64,000 nt of DNA, taken from the NCBI RefSeq assembly GCF_021502675.1, contig NZ_JAKFHA010000001.1, forward strand, positions 458,855 to 522,854, read 5' to 3'. Made by a program: the position numbers and the translations under genes. Shown here piece after piece: positions 56,777 through 64,000 of the stretch. Source of the stretch: Yinghuangia soli. Lineage in GTDB: Bacteria; Actinomycetota; Actinomycetes; Streptomycetales; Streptomycetaceae. The notes below the pieces were generated by a model, which saw only the letters and a list, made by a program, of their open reading frames with translations, made no database searches and was not told the origin of the DNA. Numbering within the stretch: the stretch's first letter is position 1; each line of letters starts with the position of its first letter.

Positions 56777-58516
56777 TCAGTACATGATGGTGTTCTGCCA
56801 GAGGCACTTGAGTGCACCGGGGGAAGCCACGTTGTACCCGTCGGTCCGTCGGGCGTCCCAGAATTCGCGGAACGTCTTCGGCCGGTGCTTGGCCGTGGTC
56901 TTCCAGATGTACGCCGGCGAACCTTCGCCGTAGGTGTCGGACCCGTCGTTCATGTAGTCGGAGATGTCCACGAGAGCGCCGGCGACGCGGCCTTCGACGG
57001 TGTCGCCGTCGTCCCAGTCCAGGTTGGCCGTCTCCAGGCTGCTGGGGGCACCGACCGGCCAGCGCACCCACGGATCATCCAGGGCGGACGCCGCGACCCA
57101 GTGGGCGAAACCTTCGACCCATGCGCAATTGGGCCCGGTCGGACGGTGGAGATAGTGGGGCGACGCACAGTCGAGGGGCGGCGGTGCGTCCTCGTACAGG
57201 TCGTCCATGAGGGCATGCCCCATTTCGTGGACCACGATGAACGGCGCCTTCGGCTCGATGCCGTTGAGGAACGTCTCGTTGATGTCGCCCCGGTAGTACG
57301 TGCCGCCGGTGCCGCCGGGCGTCCAGTTGAGAATGTGCTTGCGGCAGACGGCGTCGTCCTCGTCCCAGCACGTACCGCCCGGTACCCAGCGCCACAGATC
57401 GTTGGCGGCTTTGAAGGCGGCCCAGGCACGCATCAGGGCCGGGTCGGCGGGCTTGAGGGGGCCGAAGTCGTTGGTGCTGCCCTTGAGGGTGTTGCCGATC
57501 GTACGGCTGACGAAGACGTACGGCTCGGGGGTGCCGGTCTTCTGGACCCGGTACCGGCTGGTCTCGGTGATGAACTTCAGGTAGACGTCCTGGCCGCCGG
57601 CGTCGGTGTTCGGGAAGCAGATCCGGTAGTCGCCGACCGAGCCCGTTGTGCCGACGGCGAGGCGGTCGTGGGCGCTGTCGGTGTCGGCGTCCCACGCCTC
57701 GACGGTGGCGTTGACGACCAGCCGCGTGGCCCCCGTGTCGTCCACGTACGCCCACTGGCCGGTCACGCACGCCGTCCCGGCGGCGGTCTTCGCCGCTTCG
57801 GTCCACGGTGCGTCGTCGTTCGGCCCGGTCGGCGCGGGGTCGGCGGGAACCTTCTTCTGGATGACCCCGGCGTACCGGCTCGGCAGCGTGGCGGTGGTGG
57901 TGGCGCCCGGCGCGGCGGCGGCCGCGGCGACGCCGAAGGCGGACACCCCGGAGCCTTGGGCCATGGTCAGAAAGACGGTGTCCTCGCCGATGGACTCCCG
58001 GCCGCTGCCCGCGCGCACGCGGATCTCGGTCGAGCCAGGCGCGACCGCGGTGACCTTGCCTTCGTACGTGCGCACTTGGCCGGCTTTGAACGCGTGATCC
58101 GTCGCGGCGCGGTGGAGGGTGCCGCCGGTGACGGGCGCGGGGTCGGCGACCGTGGTCCCGGTGAGGCCCGCGGGGAGCGCCGCCCAGGTCATGCCCGCCG
58201 GAAGGTCGGCTTCCACGCGGACGTTCTTCGCCGCATGTTCGGCGGTGACGGTGAAGCGGATGGTCGCGGTCTCCCCCACGGCGGGTGCCCGGTCGAGGGA
58301 AGCGTCCACGGTGAAGCACGAGCGGCTCTCGCTCAGGTCGGACTGGTCCGGATTCGGCTTCAGAGTGCACCGGGCCGCGGAGGTCGAACCGGCGTCGCCC
58401 GATGTCTGCTCGGCGTAGGCCGCCACACCCAATCCGGCGGTGACGGACAGGACTCCGGCGACGACGAGCAGCCCACGTCCGCGAGGCTTCCGGGGTATGA
58501 ATCGATGTTGTCCCAC
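56777..58516 (-). CDS. Secreted zinc metalloprotease-like protein (HExxH)
   Basis: A 579-residue exported protein. An N-terminal basic stretch and span (PRGRGLLVVAGVLSVTAGLGVAAYA) act as signal peptide; residues about 60-220 form beta-sandwich domains; HEMGH at 430-434 with WVEGFAHW (Glu468) 34 residues on gives a zinc-binding metallopeptidase site. Four cysteines nearby (GTCWDEDDAVC, PLDCASPH, PNCAWVEG) suggest disulfides outside the cell. GTG at 58516 is chosen to give a normal signal peptide, though the ribosome binding site is weak. The gene sits exactly between the two direct repeats. Confidence 0.82.
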   Translation of the reverse strand: MGQHRFIPRKPRGRGLLVVAGVLSVTAGLGVAAYAEQTSGDAGSTSAARCTLKPNPDQSDLSESRSCFTVDASLDRAPAVGETATIRFTVTAEHAAKNVRVEADLPAGMTWAALPAGLTGTTVADPAPVTGGTLHRAATDHAFKAGQVRTYEGKVTAVAPGSTEIRVRAGSGRESIGEDTVFLTMAQGSGVSAFGVAAAAAAPGATTTATLPSRYAGVIQKKVPADPAPTGPNDDAPWTEAAKTAAGTACVTGQWAYVDDTGATRLVVNATVEAWDADTDSAHDRLAVGTTGSVGDYRICFPNTDAGGQDVYLKFITETSRYRVQKTGTPEPYVFVSRTIGNTLKGSTNDFGPLKPADPALMRAWAAFKAANDLWRWVPGGTCWDEDDAVCRKHILNWTPGGTGGTYYRGDINETFLNGIEPKAPFIVVHEMGHALMDDLYEDAPPPLDCASPHYLHRPTGPNCAWVEGFAHWVAASALDDPWVRWPVGAPSSLETANLDWDDGDTVEGRVAGALVDISDYMNDGSDTYGEGSPAYIWKTTAKHRPKTFREFWDARRTDGYNVASPGALKCLWQNTIMY

Positions 58517-58640
58517 GTCGGGGGATGGTAGGGCGGCACTCGGATTCGACGCTATCCACCCAGGAACAGACTCCCCGCGGTTCACGGCTACGCCGCATGC
58601 GGCAATGCCTGCGGACGCCGCCGCGGCCCCAGGGCGCAGG

Positions 58641-58716
58641 CGGCGGCTAGGGTCCACGGATGGAGAAGCTCTTCCGGGCCATCCGGCACGGTGACATCGC
58701 CGTCGTCGCGGCTCTG
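58641..58716. repeat. Direct repeat, right copy (76 bp)
   Basis: The partner of 56701-56776. It spans 19 bp of upstream leader and the first 19 codons of the intact ankyrin-type gene. Confidence 0.88.
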
Positions 58717-59271
58717 CTCGACAAGAACCCCGCGCTGGTGGCCGCCGTACGCAAGCCCCCGCCCAAGAAGGACGCGGGCCAACAGCCGCTCGGCGTCGCC
58801 CTCAAGACTGCCCGGTACGAGATCGCCCGGCTTCTCCTCGACCGCGGCGCCGACGTCGACTTCATCGAGGCCCCGTCGATCCCCGGCCGCCAGCCCGTGA
58901 TCAACGACGCCGTCGAGGCAGCGCTCGTGGACGCCTTGAGGCTCAACGCGACGCGGACCGAAAGCCTTGCGCTGCTGACCCGCATGCTCGACGCGGGAGC
59001 CGACGTGGCCACTCCGCACCCCGATACCCAACGTACGGTCCTGGGCTGGGCGGTCTTCCGCGTGTGGCGGTGGCACAAGGAGCAGCTCACCCTTGCCCAG
59101 GTCGAGGCCCTCACCCCGGTGTTCCAGGCCCTCATCGACGCCGGCGCCGACCCCGACGCACCCTCAAGCGAGCAGACCAGCGTACGGACGCACCTGACCG
59201 AATCCGGCTCGCGAGGCCAGGAACCCTACGCGAGTCTGCTGCCGCTCATCGACGGACTCGGGCAGCCCTGA
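58660..59271 (+). CDS. Ankyrin-repeat-like protein
   Basis: A 203-residue protein of about four ankyrin-type units: EKLFRAIRHGDIAVVAALLDKNPALVAAV, QPLGVALKTARYEIARLLLDRGADVD, LALLTRMLDAGADVATP and LTPVFQALIDAGADPDAP. The -LLL-GADVD- turns are characteristic. No enzymatic domain. ATG at 58660 sits in the direct repeat. Its duplicated 5' end lies beyond the metalloprotease gene. Confidence 0.85.
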   Translation: MEKLFRAIRHGDIAVVAALLDKNPALVAAVRKPPPKKDAGQQPLGVALKTARYEIARLLLDRGADVDFIEAPSIPGRQPVINDAVEAALVDALRLNATRTESLALLTRMLDAGADVATPHPDTQRTVLGWAVFRVWRWHKEQLTLAQVEALTPVFQALIDAGADPDAPSSEQTSVRTHLTESGSRGQEPYASLLPLIDGLGQP

Positions 59272-59277
59272 GCACAC

Positions 59278-59469
59278 TCAGCGCGCAAGCTCCGCGACGA
59301 ACGACCGCCACCCAGCAACCGTAGCCGTGACCCGGGGCCCGTCGGCCACCTTGGAGTCCCGAACAAGGATCCCGGCGTCCACGACACCCATCTCGACGCA
59401 CTCGGTTCCGTTGCCGGAGTACGACGACTTGCGCCAATCCGACGGCTCGACCTTGGCGGGAGAGTTCAC
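59278..59469 (-). CDS. DUF397 protein
   Basis: A 63-residue DUF397 protein (WRKSSYSGNGTECVEMGVVDAGILVRDSK, then WRSFVAEL). It starts by ATGA overlap with the XRE gene stop, a typical translational coupling. DUF397 proteins antagonise or modulate their partner XRE regulator in streptomycete development loci such as those of WhiJ and AbaA. Confidence 0.93.
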   Translation of the reverse strand: MNSPAKVEPSDWRKSSYSGNGTECVEMGVVDAGILVRDSKVADGPRVTATVAGWRSFVAELAR

Positions 59470-60329
59470 AGCAGTTCCTCCAGCTTGCGCGCGACCAGGT
59501 CCATCGACTCCGCGGGGCTCAACGCCGAGTTCGCCAGGTTCTCGAAGACACGGGCGATTCGCCGCACGTCCCGCAGGTCGTCTCTCAGGAGATTACCTCC
59601 GATGACGTCGAGGAATGCCACGCTGGGGTCCCCGGAATCGGGGAAGTCGAATAGCGTCGCACCGCTCGTGTGCGCGCTTAGTGACTGCGACGTATACGGC
59701 ACGATCTGTACCGTCACGTTGGGCAGTTCGGCAGCGCTCAGCAGGTGCTGCAACTGGCCGCGAAGGCCCGCTGCTCCGCCCAGCTGGATGTTGAGAGCTG
59801 CCTCGGTCATGAAGGCGTGCAGCTCCAGCCCGTCTTCATCGGTCAGCCGTCGCTGCCGCAGCATGCGGATCTCGACCAGGTCGTCCACCTGATCCGGACC
59901 GAACGCGAAGAAGCCGGTGGCATGTGTCGCACGCGCATACGCCTCGGTCTGCAACAGGCCAGGGACGATCAGTGGTTGATACTGCCGGGCCACTGCGGCC
60001 TCAGCCTCGAACGCCAGGAACTCGGCGTAGCCCGCGGACAAAGTCTCGTTGTAGCGCGCCCACCAGTTCGCACCCCGGCGGTTGCCACCGCGGACGTAGC
60101 GCTCGAGTTCGGCCCGTGCAGTGCCCGAGACCCCGTACAGGCGAAGAAGTGCGTTGAGGTCGGCCGCGGCGACCGAACTCTTCCCCTTCTCGATGCGCCC
60201 CAACTTGCTTCGCGTGATGTCCACACGCTCCGCCACGCCTTCCATCGTCAGCCCGGCTTCGTCACGCAATCGCGCCAACTCGGCTCCCAGTCGGCGGCGT
60301 TCGAGCACGGATCCGGCGTTGATCGGCAT
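59466..60329 (-). CDS. XRE-family regulator with DUF5753 (Scr1-like)
   Basis: A 287-residue regulator: helix-turn-helix at residues 10-65 (LGAELARLRDEAGLTMEGVAERVDITRSKLGRIEKGKSSV) followed by the DUF5753 ligand or partner domain (ANWWARYNETLSAGYAEFLAFEAEAA, YQPLIVPGLLQTEAYARA, QLQHLLSAAELPNVTVQIVPY). ATG at 60329 has AAGGGG 6 nt upstream. It is divergent from an RsbW-type ATPase gene; XRE, DUF397 and the ATPase form the classic triad. Confidence 0.93.
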   Translation of the reverse strand: MPINAGSVLERRRLGAELARLRDEAGLTMEGVAERVDITRSKLGRIEKGKSSVAAADLNALLRLYGVSGTARAELERYVRGGNRRGANWWARYNETLSAGYAEFLAFEAEAAVARQYQPLIVPGLLQTEAYARATHATGFFAFGPDQVDDLVEIRMLRQRRLTDEDGLELHAFMTEAALNIQLGGAAGLRGQLQHLLSAAELPNVTVQIVPYTSQSLSAHTSGATLFDFPDSGDPSVAFLDVIGGNLLRDDLRDVRRIARVFENLANSALSPAESMDLVARKLEELL

Positions 60330-60445
60330 CCGATTCCCCTTCGATTTTGGGATCCCGCTTGTGTGACTGAACGAACAGGAGGATGGTTGCACGCAGTAAC
60401 TCAGCGCGTCCAGACGATCACAGATCTCACCTTCGGGAGTTGCCC

Positions 60446-60832
60446 ATGGACTCCAGCCTCCGGCTGCCCGCCGTCCCCGCATCCGTCCCTGCCGCACGGC
60501 GCCATGTGCGGGCCGTGTGCGCGGCGCATCGTACGGACAGCGAGGGGCCGGAGCTCGCGGTGTCCGAGCTGGCGACGAACTCCGTTGTCCACGCCGGTGT
60601 TCCGGACTTCGAGGTGCGGGTCGTCGTACGCGAAGAACTGCTCTGGGTCGAGGTTCTGGACGGCTCTCCCGGCATGCTCCCGATCTCGCGCATGCCCGGG
60701 CTCTTCGACGAGGGCGGCCGCGGCCTGACCCTCGCCTTCGCTGGTGCGGACGCCTATCGCCTCGAAGTCGGCAAGGGCATCAAGGCCGTGTGCGCGGGGT
60801 TTTCGCTGCTCGCAGCGAACCGCAGCGACTGA
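60446..60832 (+). CDS. RsbW-like ATP-binding protein (anti-sigma kinase fold)
   Basis: A 128-residue HATPase-c2 protein: the N-box ELATNSVVHAGVP, then VEVLDGSPGMLPISR (G1) and DEGGRGLTLAFAGADAYRLEV (G2). It lacks the further domains of large anti-sigma phosphatases. Such proteins occur in the triad with XRE and DUF397. GGGAG lies 6 nt before the ATG at 60446. It may inhibit a SigB-type factor, such as that at 30849-31883, but no direct link is shown. Confidence 0.88.
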   Translation: MDSSLRLPAVPASVPAARRHVRAVCAAHRTDSEGPELAVSELATNSVVHAGVPDFEVRVVVREELLWVEVLDGSPGMLPISRMPGLFDEGGRGLTLAFAGADAYRLEVGKGIKAVCAGFSLLAANRSD

Positions 60833-60998
60833 CCTGGAGTTCCCGGATGACGCACGCCGACATGTCGGATGCCGCCCGCATAGCCGTCCATAACGTCTCG
60901 CATACTGGATAGTGGGCGCGACCCGCCCGCTTCGACACTGGCCTGAGCAACAACGCGACTCCTGAACACAGTTCGTCCCCAACGAGCGAGGAGATCAC

Positions 60999-61184
60999 AT
61001 GCGTACACTCAAGGCCGGCACCGGGCGCATCATCGAAAAGCTCCTGCCCAAGGCGAGTGCCGAGGCGTCCTGCTGGAACGAGTGCTGGAACGAACGGAAC
61101 AGCGCGACCGGACAGTGCCGCACCTGTTGCATGAAGGCGACGGGCGGTTGCCGTATCACGTGCAGCAGCTGGGCCGCCTGCTGA
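60999..61184 (+). CDS. Cys-rich peptide precursor (61 residues, possible RiPP or disulfide peptide)
   Basis: A short gene with a strong ribosome binding site (GAGGAG, 5 nt before ATG 60999). The basic, leader-like N-terminus (MRTLKAGTGRIIEKLLPK) has no hydrophobic signal core. The C-terminal half has eight cysteines at 25, 29, 40, 43, 44, 51, 55 and 61 with Ser, Thr and Trp between (SCWNECWNE, CRTCC, CRITC). A terminator follows directly. No modifying enzyme, protease or exporter lies nearby, so a RiPP assignment is speculative; a cytosolic metal-binding peptide is an alternative. Confidence 0.68.
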   Translation: MRTLKAGTGRIIEKLLPKASAEASCWNECWNERNSATGQCRTCCMKATGGCRITCSSWAAC

Positions 61185-61189
61185 GACCT

Positions 61190-61244
61190 CTCGGCCAGGG
61201 CCGGACAGCGGACGCTACGTTCCGCTCTCCGGGCCTTGGCCGAG
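61190..61244. terminator. Compound hairpin after the Cys-rich peptide gene
   Basis: CTCGGCCAGGGCC pairs with GGCCTTGGCCGAG (12 of 13), enclosing a second stem AGCGGA/TCCGCT. It overlaps the 3' end of the convergent LysR gene and could serve both. Confidence 0.65.
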
Positions 61245-62135
61245 GATCGCCAGAAGGTTGGACACCACCGGGTTCGCGTCGTCTCTGCGCCACGCGACGG
61301 CGACGCGGGTACGCACCCTCGCCGCGGCGCCGGGGTCGATCCCCCGGAACGCGACCCCGCCCAGCCGGATACGCCGCACACTCGCCGGGGCCAGCGACAC
61401 ACCCAGCCCGGTTCCGACCAGGGCGCAGACGGTCTGCCACTCGACGGCGTTCTGCACCACCCGGGGCGTGAAGCCGGCGTCGGCGCACAGAGCAGTGATC
61501 TGGTCGTAGAGCGGTGGTCCGACCTCGCGAGGCAGCAACACAAAGGGCAACTCCGCCAGTTGCTCGATCCGGACCGTACGTTGCCCGGCAAGCGGGTGCC
61601 CGGCCGGCACGACGGCGACGAACGGCTCGGTCAGAACCGTCCGGAAGCACAGGTCCGCGTCCCCGGTCGGCGGTTCGCGCAGCAGCCCGATGTCGATCAT
61701 CCCCGCACGCAACGCGGACAGCTGCGGTGCGCTGGTCATCTCCCGGATATCCAGGCGCACCGCTGGGAAGTCCGCCCTGAACCTGCGCAGCAGATCCGGA
61801 AGAACAGTCAGCGCCAGCGACGCGGCGAAGCCGATCCGCAACCGCCCGGCCCGCCCACTGCCCGCCTCGCGCGCCGCTGCCACACCCTTCGCAATCAGCG
61901 CGAGCGCCTGCCGGGCCGCAGGAAGCAGCTCCTCCCCCGCCGGGGTCAGCGCGACCCGTCCCGGCTCGCGGGTGAAGAGCGGATAGCCGACCTTCTCCTC
62001 CAGCCGCCGGATCTGCTGGCTCAGCGGCGGCTGCGCGATCCCCAGCCGTACCGCCGCCCGCCCGAAATGGAGTTCCTCGGCGAGCACGGCGAAGGCGTGC
62101 AACTGGGCGAGGGGAAGTTCCGGCCGGTCGTCCAT
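61215..62135 (-). CDS. LysR-family transcriptional regulator
   Basis: A 306-residue LysR protein: N-terminal HTH (LAQLHAFAVLAEELHFGRAAVRLGIAQPPLSQQIRRLEEKVGYPLFTR), then a two-lobed effector domain (RIGFAASLALTVLPDLLRRFRADFP, IDIGLLREP, EPFVAVVPAGHPLA). ATG at 62135 lies right behind GGAGGT. It is divergent from the RidA gene and probably controls it through the intergenic dyad near 62173-62184. Confidence 0.92.
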   Translation of the reverse strand: MDDRPELPLAQLHAFAVLAEELHFGRAAVRLGIAQPPLSQQIRRLEEKVGYPLFTREPGRVALTPAGEELLPAARQALALIAKGVAAAREAGSGRAGRLRIGFAASLALTVLPDLLRRFRADFPAVRLDIREMTSAPQLSALRAGMIDIGLLREPPTGDADLCFRTVLTEPFVAVVPAGHPLAGQRTVRIEQLAELPFVLLPREVGPPLYDQITALCADAGFTPRVVQNAVEWQTVCALVGTGLGVSLAPASVRRIRLGGVAFRGIDPGAAARVRTRVAVAWRRDDANPVVSNLLAILGQGPESGT

Positions 62136-62172
62136 ACCTCCAGAGATATCACGTAGCCGCACGACGAGTATT

Positions 62173-62184
62173 AGACGTATGTCT
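62173..62184. promoter_or_regulatory. Possible LysR-type binding dyad
   Basis: AGAC-GTAT-GTCT lies in the 72-bp divergent region between LysR and RidA starts, 24 bp upstream of the RidA ATG. It is short, so evidence is modest. Confidence 0.35.
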
Positions 62185-62207
62185 CCCGCCCACCTACGGT
62201 TCGGCGC

Positions 62208-62597
62208 ATGACGACCGAGCGACGTTCCATCCTCAGCGGTTCGACCTTCGAAGAGCAGATCGGCTACGCCCGCGCCGTGGTCGACGGCGACTGGGTGCAC
62301 GTGTCCGGGACGACCGGCTTCGACTACGCCGCGATGACGATCTCCGACGACGTCGTGGCGCAGGCCGAGCAGTGCCTGCGCAACATCGCGGCCGCACTCG
62401 ACGAGGCGAAGTGCACCTTCGCCGACGTGGTCCGCGTCCGTTACCTCCTGCCCGCCCGCGCCGACTTCGAGCCCTGCTGGCCCGCCCTGCGCCGCGCCTT
62501 CGGCGACGTACGCCCGGCCGCGACGATGATGGTCTGCGGCCTCGCCGACCCCCGCATGAAGATCGAGATCGAGGTCTGTGCACGACGCGCTGCCTGA
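62208..62597 (+). CDS. RidA/YjgF-family protein
   Basis: A 129-residue RidA-fold protein: GYARAVVDGDWVHVSGTTGFDY, EQCLRNIAAALDEAKCTFADVVRVRYLL and RPAATMMVCGLADPRMKIEIEVCA. In catalytic RidA enamine deaminases the last block reads PAR; here PAA removes the catalytic Arg. It thus probably belongs to a non-deaminase Rid subgroup. Its divergent LysR neighbour suggests inducible expression. Confidence 0.9.
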   Translation: MTTERRSILSGSTFEEQIGYARAVVDGDWVHVSGTTGFDYAAMTISDDVVAQAEQCLRNIAAALDEAKCTFADVVRVRYLLPARADFEPCWPALRRAFGDVRPAATMMVCGLADPRMKIEIEVCARRAA

Positions 62598-62632
62598 CCC
62601 GGGCGCGGCCGCCGACCGGGTAGCTTGGAAGC

Positions 62633-63793
62633 ATGGCCGGTCGGCGTACTGGTGATGGTGGGGTTGCCCTCGATCAGTCTCTTCAGCTTGTCGTGGAGAG
62701 CGGGCGGGGGGCTGCGGACGTCGTGGGGGCGGCGGCGCGGAGGTTGCTCAAGGTGGTGCCGGCGGACGTCTGGTGTGCGGTGCTTCTGGACCCTTCGACG
62801 CTGCTGGACACCGGGGGCGTGCACGAGGACGGGTTCCCCGAGCACGTGATGCCCCGGCTCTTCGAGATCGAGCATGTCGAGCACGACGACGTGGACAACT
62901 TGCGGGCGCTGACAAGGCGTTCGGTGCCGGTGAGTTCGCTGCACAACTCCACGCAGGGCGACCTCGCTACGAGCAAGTACTACCGCGACATCCTGCGCCC
63001 ACTGGGCCTGGGCGACGAACTTCGGGTGCTGCTGCGCGAGCGCGGCCGCACCTGGGGGATGTTCGTCATGTGCCGCGAGGCGCGCAAGGGCGGGTCGGAA
63101 GCCGGGTTCTCGGCGCGGGATCTTGCGGCGGCGCGGACGTTCTGTGCGCCGACCACGCGTGCGGTACGGCGTTCGCTGGTCGCGACCGGGACCGACTCGG
63201 GACTGGAACTCGCCGCCGACGGCACCGGGTTCGTCGTGCTGGACGAGCACCAAAGGCTCGTCGAGTGCAGCCTCAGTGCGGAACGCCTGATGGCACGCAT
63301 CGAGGAGACGCCGACGAGCGGTCGCCCCAAGTCGTGCCCGCATGCGGTACGGGCTGTCGCGGCGGCGGCTCGGGCGTCGCGGGACGGGGAGACCACGCGT
63401 TCGCTGGTCCGGACGCACAGCGGCCACTGGCTCACCCTGCACGCCTGGCGGCTGGTCACGTCCGACCGTCCGATGACGATGGTGTCGATCGGTCCGCCGG
63501 AGCCGGGCATGCTCATCGCGCTGGTCCTCGAGGCGTACGGTCTGAGCGAGCAGCAGCGCAGGATCGCCCAGTCGGTCCTGCTGGGGCGGTCGAGCCACGA
63601 GATCGTCGTGGAGCTGCACATCACCCGCAACACCCTGAACGACCACTTGGCGAAGATCTTCGACAAGGTCGGCGTCCGCAGTCAGCGCGAGCTGGCAGGC
63701 GCGATCTTCGCGCGGCACTACTGGCCCCGCATCGGGACGGGCCCGCTGGCGCTGGACGGCCGCGTACCTCTGCTCCCGGCCGCCGGCGCCTGA
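62633..63793 (+). CDS. LuxR-family transcriptional regulator
   Basis: A 386-residue regulator. The C-terminal HTH (GLSEQQRRIAQSVLLGRSSHEIVVELHITRNTLNDHLAKIFDKVGVRSQRELAGAIF) is LuxR/NarL-type. The N-terminal 300 residues contain a GAF-like segment (RGRTWGMFVMCREARKGGSEAGFSARDLAAARTFC) and a PAS-like segment (GTGFVVLDEHQRLVECS). No phosphoacceptor receiver domain, so it senses a ligand or light or redox change directly. The start at 62633 is an in-frame GTG; ribosome binding site weak. It stands 35 bp after the RidA gene. Confidence 0.88.
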   Translation: MAGRRTGDGGVALDQSLQLVVESGRGAADVVGAAARRLLKVVPADVWCAVLLDPSTLLDTGGVHEDGFPEHVMPRLFEIEHVEHDDVDNLRALTRRSVPVSSLHNSTQGDLATSKYYRDILRPLGLGDELRVLLRERGRTWGMFVMCREARKGGSEAGFSARDLAAARTFCAPTTRAVRRSLVATGTDSGLELAADGTGFVVLDEHQRLVECSLSAERLMARIEETPTSGRPKSCPHAVRAVAAAARASRDGETTRSLVRTHSGHWLTLHAWRLVTSDRPMTMVSIGPPEPGMLIALVLEAYGLSEQQRRIAQSVLLGRSSHEIVVELHITRNTLNDHLAKIFDKVGVRSQRELAGAIFARHYWPRIGTGPLALDGRVPLLPAAGA

Positions 63794-64000
63794 ACGGACC
63801 GGATGCGGCCGGCCCCCTGCCCTGCGGCGACCGGTCCGCCGAATACCCCACAGTCATGGGGTTATCGCCTCCCCGCCCACTGCCTAGCATCCAACTGTCG
63901 GGCGCGCCGTGGGGGCGGCGGGGGGAGGCGCCCGACGCGTCCGCCGTAGGCGGGGGTACGGGCGCACGCGGGGGCCCACGTCCGGTAGCCGGGTGGGTCC
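63794..64000. other. Window end, noncoding
   Basis: The last 207 bases are GC-rich with no supported gene. A TAGCAT at about 63886-63891 may be a promoter -10 for a gene beyond the window. Confidence 0.4.

Noticed and set aside
56701-58716. Insertion sequence between the direct repeats
   Set aside because: The intervening gene is a secreted metalloprotease, not a transposase, and the repeats are coding-derived and imperfect without terminal inverted repeats.

Overview
The window is high-GC actinobacterial DNA with strong third-position GC bias, frequent GTG starts, GGAGG-type ribosome binding sites and gene families typical of Streptomycetaceae. These include a rodlin, paired UspA domains, a SigB/SigF-type sigma factor, an XRE/DUF397/ATPase triad, DUF5994 and DUF6221. 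Streptomyces or a close relative (for example Embleya or Yinghuangia) fits. The species cannot be settled from the sequence alone. No rRNA, tRNA, CRISPR array, insertion sequence, integrase or replication origin was seen.

Region 1 (1-17.1 kb) is largely catabolic. A FadR-type GntR regulator, thiolase, alpha/beta hydrolase and amidohydrolase lie on the minus strand, divergent from a CaiB-type CoA-transferase followed by an SDR. Two related 18-bp inverted-repeat sites, one in the divergent promoter and one in front of the amidohydrolase, suggest one local regulon. Further on come a SnoaL-tailed ECF sigma factor convergent with a STAS protein, a MaoC hydratase, a TetR/old-yellow-enzyme operon, a universal stress protein, an SPFH gene coupled to a divergent NAD-kinase-like gene, and a cytochrome P450. 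Together they look like acyl-CoA-dependent breakdown of a lipid, terpenoid or sterol-like substrate; the substrate is inference.

Region 2 (17.1-32 kb) holds a membrane-anchored NACHT NTPase, a hemerythrin protein, uracil-DNA glycosylase, DoxX and WD40 proteins, a rodlin, two MarR loci (one with a perfect 33-bp operator in front of an MFS exporter), a YibE/F membrane protein and a stress-type sigma factor. Region 3 (32-48 kb) has pyruvate carboxylase, a fused YbdK-type ligase/ATP-grasp protein, an FhuF-type iron-sulfur protein, a MatB-like acyl-CoA synthetase, a pyrroline-5-carboxylate reductase with an unknown C-terminal domain, and small hypothetical genes. Several intergenic regions here carry short GC-rich tandem repeats.

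Region 4 (48.7-51.8 kb) is the most unusual part. A predicted STAND/NLR-like ATPase (48728-51409) with one membrane span and an extracellular Cys-rich domain is followed 12 bp later by a 121-residue protein. Both begin with nearly the same Gly-rich motif (SVGG-D/N-AIGQ...TGD-x-NVL), resembling RHIM/BASS amyloid signalling motifs. I read this as an NLR-sensor/effector pair that may signal by amyloid templating, probably a regulated-death or anti-phage module.

Region 5 (51.8-64 kb) has a 2OG-Fe(II) oxygenase, a tandem GNAT protein, an unknown 496-residue Cys-rich protein, a secreted HExxH metalloprotease flanked by direct repeats derived from the 5' end of an ankyrin-type gene, a DUF397/XRE/ATPase triad next to a 61-residue 8-Cys peptide gene, a LysR/RidA divergent pair and a LuxR regulator.
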